Source: Voacanga thouarsii
Lineage: Eukaryota; Streptophyta; Magnoliopsida; Gentianales; Apocynaceae
Direction of reading: 5' to 3'
DNA: 64,000 bases
Assembly: GCA_026120185.1 (NCBI GenBank)
Contig: JANUWF010001659.1
Span: 4,340,001-4,404,000 of the forward strand
Below, one piece after another: positions 57,845 through 64,000 of the stretch. The notes beneath the pieces were generated by a model. The model did not search any database. It saw only the letters and a program-made list of their open reading frames with translations, and was not told the origin of the DNA. A program made the position numbers and the translations under genes. Within the stretch, counting starts at the first letter, position 1, and the number at the start of each line of letters is the position of its first letter.

Positions 57845-58055
57845 TAATACCAACCTTACTCACCATAAGTCGGGAATCCTAATACCAACCTTACTCACTA
57901 GTATTAATTCCAACCTTACTCACTAGTATCAATGCCAACCTTACTCACTAGTATCATGCCTATCTTACTCACCAATATCAATGCCAACCTTACTCACTAG
58001 TACCAATGCCAACTATACTCACTAGCATTAATGCAAACCTTACTCACCATACAAC
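57845..58055 (-). repeat. 25-bp tandem array (about 8 copies)
   Basis: The plus strand reads CCAACCTTACTCACTAGTAT plus about five bases per unit, repeated about eight times with substitutions and small indels. The unit length equals that of the array in the solo LTR at 25530 but the sequence is different. Confidence 0.85.
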
Positions 58056-59218
58056 TCATCTCAATGTCCTGTCACCTTGTTTGGAGCGAGACAATTCTTA
58101 GAACTAGGCCAGGTTACTAGGGCTATCTGACTCTAATATAGGCTAGTACAAAGGTCAGAGTCCTTGCTAAGTAATCAACATCACCACTACCAATCCCTTC
58201 TGATTGATTAGGCTAGAGGGTTATCTAATCTCGTAGGATTTTCAATCAAAATATTTTTTTAGGGCAAATAACACTTTCCAAAATTTGATCCCACTGACTC
58301 ACAAGTCAGATCATCATTCACATAGGCTCCACAGGGCCAATCAATTAATTTCATAGGCATATCAGGCTAATAAAACAATTTTAGTGATCAACAGTCGTTT
58401 TCCAAAAGTCAATCTCATTATAAGAGATCATTTTTCAAAACCGTATCAAAATAGGGTTAAGAGATCTTTTCACACATCAAAATAAGTTTCCAAGAGTATT
58501 CGAGTCATTTCTCCCCGTATTTGATCACATATGTCATTTCCAAGGGCATTCAGGTCATTTCACCCATACTCGATTTCACAATCTTCACAAGAGTTCAATA
58601 AGGATATTTCGGTAATTTATCGAATACCTGATTCCAAAGGTTTTCATAAAACATTCTGATAAGAAATTTTGGATCATTTTCCAAATACCCAATTCTAAAA
58701 GGAACTCATTTCAAGAAATCCAGAATTCTAATCCCAAAAGAGGATTAAATTCAAAGTTTCCAAACATATCTCCATAAAATGTTCTAATAAGGGCATTCCA
58801 CTCAAATTATGAATACCCGATTTAAAAAGTTACCATTGTTTTGAAAATCCTTAGTCCTTAATCCAAAAAAGACTAAATTCACAAAATTCATGCTTTAATA
58901 ATCCATTAAGGTTTCCAAGCCAATCATGAAGTTCATTCAAGCCCAGAATGGCATAAAACAAAGCTTCCCCAGATAAACCTTAAATATATTCAGGGATTTT
59001 CAAAACGGTATAAAATGTAGCATTTCATGGAAAAACAAGACACACTAGCTTTCAAGAGGGTTTTAGAAATCTAAGGGACTCACCTTTTGTCCAAATTAAC
59101 TATTTCGGTTCACGGCCGTTTAATCACCGTCGCTACCATTTTCAACGTTGTATTAGCCAATTATCGATAAACCTACAACAAACATTGTTTTTAGATCAAT
59201 TCGTGTTTGACCAAAAAA

Positions 59219-59322
59219 TAGCCAACAGTTACCCGACATCTAGCCAACGTATAGCCGATGTGCCCAATGGGTAGCAGACGGGCAACCAACGTTTAGCCGA
59301 CGAGGCCGACGGTTAAGGAAAA
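59219..59322 (-). repeat. GC-rich CGTCGGCTA-type array
   Basis: On the minus strand there are copies such as CGTCGGCTAAACGTTGG and CATCGGCTATACGTTGGCTA. It is the longest of the four arrays in this family. Confidence 0.75.
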
Positions 59323-60925
59323 CTTTCGACTTTCGTTCACGTCGTTTTTTCGTCATTTGTTTGATTCTTTTGTTTTCCATTATTCACATCCCTTCTTCCT
59401 TCATATACAAGGGATAAACTTCATATTTCCCAATTAATCATCCTTAAGTTCATCCACTTTCTAAACAAAATTTTGATATTTTGTTGCTTGGACACATGAT
59501 TTTGTTTTGCGCATAACTTTCAACCTATAACACTGATTTGGCTCTATGATATACCTATGATATACCAAAATGACCTAAGACTCTTAACTTTAATTATGTA
59601 TAAACCCCTTCTGGAGTTCAAGTTCCCGTGGCATGCTACTGGGCAAATACAGCCCCAGTAGTTTTGGTCCAAGTCCACTATTCTTGCTTTCCTTTGTTCT
59701 CCTTTAGTCTTTAACATCTTGGAACCATTAATTCATTCAATTCTCCTTCAAATCCTCTTTAATTCTGTAATTTCCAAATTCCAATAGCTCACAAGAAATA
59801 CACTTATTCAACACAAATTCATCTTTTCTAATCAAAGCTAGTATAATCAATTTTTTCCAACCAAGTAAATTCCATTTTCACCCTACTTTGATCATCATCT
59901 CACCAATCGGAAACAACCCTTCAAACCACCATATCTATTCAGTTCTTCCTCTCACAAAACATCATTCAAAGACCCTTAGGCAGCCAGCACATATACAAGC
60001 ATATACAAGGTTCATACACAAAAGTTCACAAACCCTAGCTTTGATTCGAAATCAAGACATGAAATTCATGTTTTTTTGTTAAAATTCACATCAACATAAT
60101 CATCATTCACCCAAAAAAAACTTTGATTCAAGAAAGGTTATGTTTTACCTTCTGTTTGGGGCTATTTGAGGTGATTTTGCTCCAAGAACTCTTAAGATTT
60201 CACCTAGCACACCAAGAACACACACTAGCTTTTTTTTCTCCCTTGTTTGATTTATTTTCCTTTCTCATTCTTTTCTCCCTTGTAGCTGCACGAATACTGG
60301 CCGTTTTTACAACATTTCCATTGCCATTTTCTGGTAAAAATTGTAACCAAATTGGTCACACATTGTGACTAATTTTATACATGCCATTTTCTCAATTTTG
60401 TGCCATTTTTCTTATTATTTCTTAAGCTTATTTAATAAGCCTTTTCAATTACATAATCTCATAAATATTTCACTCCTCAAATGTTATTTTAACACTTGTT
60501 TTCATCCAACAATCACAAAATGCCATACGCACCGTTTTTAACCACAATTTTCTATTTTCCCCCGAAATGACCAAAATCGGGTTCAGAATGGAAAATTATT
60601 TTACTTCTCCATTGAACTACAAAAACTCTACTGAATCCGTTAGCAATACTTAAATTATTTAATTTCTCCTCTATTTGGTCAAATTTGCAGTCAAAGTCTC
60701 AAGCGTGGTCAAAACGGCGAAAATGCCCCCGACGACCTGGATTGCATAATTTACACCAAAATGTGTGTTTCATCACACTGGTCCATTTCTTTTCTTAGCA
60801 TACCCTCAAATTCTTATTTTTTTAAAGAAAAAAATAGTATCCTTTCAAAGATTTAGGGTACGAATAGAACAAATCATGTAATTATATCTAGGTCCTGACA
60901 AGATATTATGATACCAAATTAATTA

Positions 60926-60963
60926 ATAAATTAATCATAATTAGAATTAATAAGTTAATCAGA

Positions 60964-61007
<44 letters not shown>

Positions 61008-61720
61008 AGGATTATTAATTCTATTATGATAAAATTAATTCATATTTTGCTACGAATAGGTACAAAAACCTAATAGGTCACACACAATACACGAATTGGT
61101 ACTCAAGGTATTATATGATACTATTAAAGGGTTAATTTGTGAGAAAGAATAATTAGTATGAGCTAAATATAAAGTGTTATAATTAGTTGGGTGAAATTAT
61201 AATTATTTAAAAGGTTTATGTTTAATTATAAACAGGTTATAATTGAAGGGACCTTGTTGTAATTATAGAAACCTAATCCCATAATAATTGATAAAGGCTT
61301 TTATTATTGTATCCAAAAAGGTGGTTTTGGAAACAAAAGCTACGTAGGCTGTGTATGTTGTTTTGATAAAGGTGATGGAATATTTCCAATAAATGCTGAG
61401 AGAATTTGTTCTCTATTGGGTCTTTTTACTTTCTGAAAATTTCACCGCACAAAAGAAACAAATCACATGCAGTTTTCTTATATTCTTCTCCCAGGAAAAA
61501 TAAAATCCTAGCCGCCATATAAATTTTCTAGCAAAAGGTTCTGGTGGTTTTTGTATATGTCCTCTTGTGGATCAATATTGGAGAAATTCCTACGCTTTGA
61601 GTTTAGTAATTCAAAGCTTCAACAAATTTCATGAAAGGGTTTTGCACTTAAAGAAAATTTTAAAAGCTGCGTCTTTTAGGTAATGAATTTGTATTCCCTC
61701 TCCTAACTTGTTTAATTACA
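60926..61720 (+). mobile_element. Copia LTR fragment (3' part)
   Basis: The first 160 bp match the last part of the LTR at the window end (a shared TTCATATTTTGCTAC block, then CCTAATAGGTCACACA). The rest has the R-U5 look of SIRE/Angela-like copia LTRs, with TCTCCCAGGAAAAAT, AGCCGCCAT, GTGGATCAATATTGGAGA and GCTTCAACAAATTTC. The 5' part of the LTR is missing at the border with the gypsy-2-type LTR. Confidence 0.6.
60969..60999. repeat. (AC)n microsatellite, 31 bp
   Basis: A perfect run of AC dinucleotides followed by a short AT run. Confidence 0.97.
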
Positions 61721-62894
61721 TATATGTGATTCCTTTAAGTGGATTTCATTGTAATTTCTATTGTTGTTAATTATTTTTGCACCATTGAAATCCAACAGCT
61801 TAGAAGCTCTACATAAAGACAAAGTACAACCTAATTCACAATAAATCACCATAATATAGAGTTCTTTCATCATTTTGAATAAAAAGGCATCAAAAGAAGG
61901 CTTTGAAAGAGGAAAAGTGTCAAGAGGCAAGAAGAACTTGAGACTGAGAGCTTACCAAGTTTTATCATTCAAACTTTCTCTTGTTTTTTCTTATTTTGCA
62001 ATTGTATTATATTTTTATGTCATGATTCTATTTTGTTCTTTGGTCTTATTTTCACTATTGATTGTGATACTCTGAGATTGTTAAACAAAGATCACATCTT
62101 TTATGTTCTAATATTATCTTTTGAGTATTTATCCAATTTTGGATTTCATTCCTATCAATTGTATAATTGTGTATAGCTAAAAACCTTTTAATTCACATAA
62201 TTGTATAGCTAATGTAATTTATCTTTTGATTGATTTGTCAACCTTTTAATTCACATAATTGTATAGCTAATGTAATTGATCTTTTGATTGATTTGTCCAA
62301 GTAGCATCTATTACTTAGTTAGGTCTCAAGGCTAAGTAGCTTAACTAAGCTGATAGAAGATTTTGTAATGTTCAAATTACATATTTTCGAGACTAATTGC
62401 GTTTATGATATGGTATGATATTGGTGATGTCTTGTTTGTTATTAATGTTGTTTTTAATCTAAGACACTGATTAATTAAAGTATTAAAATAGTTAAGAAAA
62501 GGATAATCAAGTTGGCTTAGGTGAAGAAATGGATTAGAGATTAATTTGTGGTGTTTAGTGGAATACTTTGGCAAAGATAGGAAATTTAAGTCATTAAGAC
62601 AAATTCCTAAAACCAATTGCTCTAAGATAATCCAATCTATGACAAGTTTTCTAATTTGATCACAAAACATGTTCCTAAAACAAGTGGTTTCTTAATTAGC
62701 TTAGATTTGTTTTCTTGCTTTGTTAATTTTCTATTTTCTTGCTTTGCAAGCTATTTCCCCCCCATATACTACATGTTCAAGAAACCATAAGAATTCATTT
62801 AAGATAATTATTCAAGAATTGTTCATAAGATTAAGATAAGGAGAGAATATAAAAGTATACTTTTCTTGAGTTGTTTTTAGGTTCGACACCCTAC
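61721..62894 (+). other. Unassigned stretch, possible end of an Athila-type LTR
   Basis: No gene is visible. Near its right end it has GGTTCGACACCC (62880), similar to the GGATTCGATAC block that stands about 110-130 bp before the end of the Athila-type LTRs (20806, 53612). This suggests it is a truncated LTR of that type, cut by the copia LTR at 62895. It contains a 58-bp tandem duplication. Confidence 0.3.
62182..62297. repeat. 58-bp tandem duplication
   Basis: Two head-to-tail copies (62182-62239 and 62240-62297) begin AACCTTTTAATTCACATAAT and differ at a single base. Confidence 0.95.
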
Positions 62895-64000
62895 TCTTGG
62901 TTTTATGCCCTAGAAACAATCATTTGTACAGTGTATTTTGCACATTTATTAAATAAAGTCATTCTTAAATTTTCAATTCATTTAATTACCTCATACGTAT
63001 ATGCGTATAAAACTAATAGATAGTCTCAAGCACAATATATAGTGTTAAGGAAATCATGATGGAGATCATGATGTGAGATTCCTACTACACTATATAGTGA
63101 TTGTGTTTAAACTATCTCTAGTCATAGTATTAATGAGATAGGACATCATTAATATGCAAAGACTAGTAAGTGTTAAACTTCTTCATTGGAATAGGCGGTG
63201 GTTCTCACATCCATGAGTATTAAGATACTCAAAGATATTACGTGGATGCTTGTTAGGTGAACAAGTTCACTGGATGACCTAACAATTAGATAATTACATG
63301 GATAACTATTTATTGCCAGTGATAGAATCTCATATAGCAAATGCACAATTATCCTTGAACTTGAGATCTCCAAGGTACTTTTTGTGTTGAGTATTATACT
63401 TTGATTCCTATCCTTGGAATCTCTTCGAGACGGCCTGTAGGAAGAATATTGGGTACAACATGAAGTATACGCAAGTAGTTGAGAAGATCAACAAAAGATT
63501 CATCACTCCTAATAGTAGGAGAGCACATCTTACAGCCACTTGTAGAGAATCATTACTTAACAAGTCCATAGCCAAGGTAACTATGTGTTGAAATAGTTTC
63601 AAATAATACATAAATTGAGAATAGATTTTGAAAACAAGTACTAAAAAATTTGGGTTAGAATAAATTATATTCTAAATGCAGTTGGCACTAATTCTATACT
63701 TTAGACCGAATGAGACATAGAATAATGAAATGAGTTAATTGCACTTATATTTAGCTCTTAAAAAGTTCATGTCAAGCTACTTAACTTTCTAAACTTTTTG
63801 AGTGGTCACGATGCATTGCAAGATGCCGCTCATAATCTGCTAAATATAAAATTTTTAATTGAAGAATTAATAAATGAATACTAATTAGAATTACTGAGTT
63901 AGTTCTAATTATTAAGGATTACTAATCCTACAGTTGTTAGGACTAGTTCATATTTTGCTACTAATAATCCAAAAAAAACCTAATATGTCACACATAATAG
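62895..64000 (+). mobile_element. Copia LTR, 5' part, cut by window edge
   Basis: It begins TCTTGGTTTTATGCCCTAGA, the Angela/SIRE-like LTR start, and runs to the end of the window. There is no polypurine tract before it, so it is either the 5' LTR of an element that continues to the right or a solo LTR. The last 110 bp repeat the sequence at about 60980-61090. Confidence 0.65.

Larger units (their letters stand above)
57121..60925 (-). mobile_element. Nearly complete LTR of the gypsy-2 family (3.8 kb), 5' end missing
   Basis: On the minus strand it ends GGGGTGTTATA, and its blocks follow in the family order: TATA-like motif, tandem repeats, degenerate 'AAATGACC.GAATAC' region, GC-rich CGTCGGCTA array and U3. 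The first 100-150 bp (TGTAAC...) are missing at 60925, where copia LTR sequence begins. There is no primer site next to its 3' end, so it was probably a solo LTR. No duplication can be shown because one end is lost. Confidence 0.85.

Noticed and set aside
57845..58055. CRISPR array
   Set aside because: The 25-bp units follow each other without unique spacers, and this is plant nuclear DNA.

Overview
The window is nuclear DNA from a flowering plant, most likely a dicot with a large, repeat-rich genome. It is AT-rich, and I found no convincing host gene, rRNA or tRNA gene. Nearly everything I could interpret is LTR-retrotransposon DNA: Ty1/copia, Ty3/gypsy chromoviruses (Tekay/Del-like) and Athila/Tat-type gypsy elements, inserted into one another. 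Every coding region is broken by stops, frameshifts or deletions, so this is an old heterochromatic nest and not a gene region.

Left part (1-18.8 kb). A minus-strand copia gag/protease/pre-integrase remnant runs off the left edge, and its tRNA-Met-type primer site lies near 3.27 kb. Next to it is the 3' end of a plus-strand copia element (PPT and LTR from about 3.47 kb). Its LTR is split by a complete 13.5-kb chromovirus, 'gypsy-1' (4818-18314, minus strand). Gypsy-1 has about 4-kb LTRs, a perfect AAAAG target duplication, primer site, PPT, an acidic 5' ORF, gag, protease, RT, RNase H, integrase and a chromodomain remnant. The copia LTR resumes at 18315.

Middle (18.9-53.75 kb). Two similar plus-strand Athila-type LTRs (19414-20933 and 50715-53750) lie at the ends of a region full of nested insertions. 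These are: a solo chromovirus LTR (22533-26278, TSD TTCCA); a minus-strand Athila-type element (LTRs at 27270-28655 and 35956-37314 plus 49761-49802) that carries gag and a second ORF but no pol; a solo LTR inside that element (29906-31883, TSD TAAAT); a 12.4-kb chromovirus, 'gypsy-2' (37315-49760, plus strand), inserted in its 5' LTR; and a further solo LTR (51404-52910, TSD GGTTT) inside the right-hand plus-strand LTR.

Right part (53.75-64 kb). There is a divergent partial LTR (53751-55712, minus), an AT-rich unassigned stretch, a nearly complete minus-strand LTR of the gypsy-2 family (57121-60925) and pieces of a copia LTR (60926-about 61720, and 62895 to the window end).

The genes do not work together as a host system. 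What can be read is retrotransposon structure: the order gag-PR-RT-RNaseH-IN-chromodomain in the chromoviruses, gag plus a 'putative plant transposon protein' ORF in the Athila-type element, conserved TATA-like motifs about 70-90 bp from the ends of the giant LTRs, and repeat modules inside the LTRs. Alignments were done by eye; no identity values were computed.
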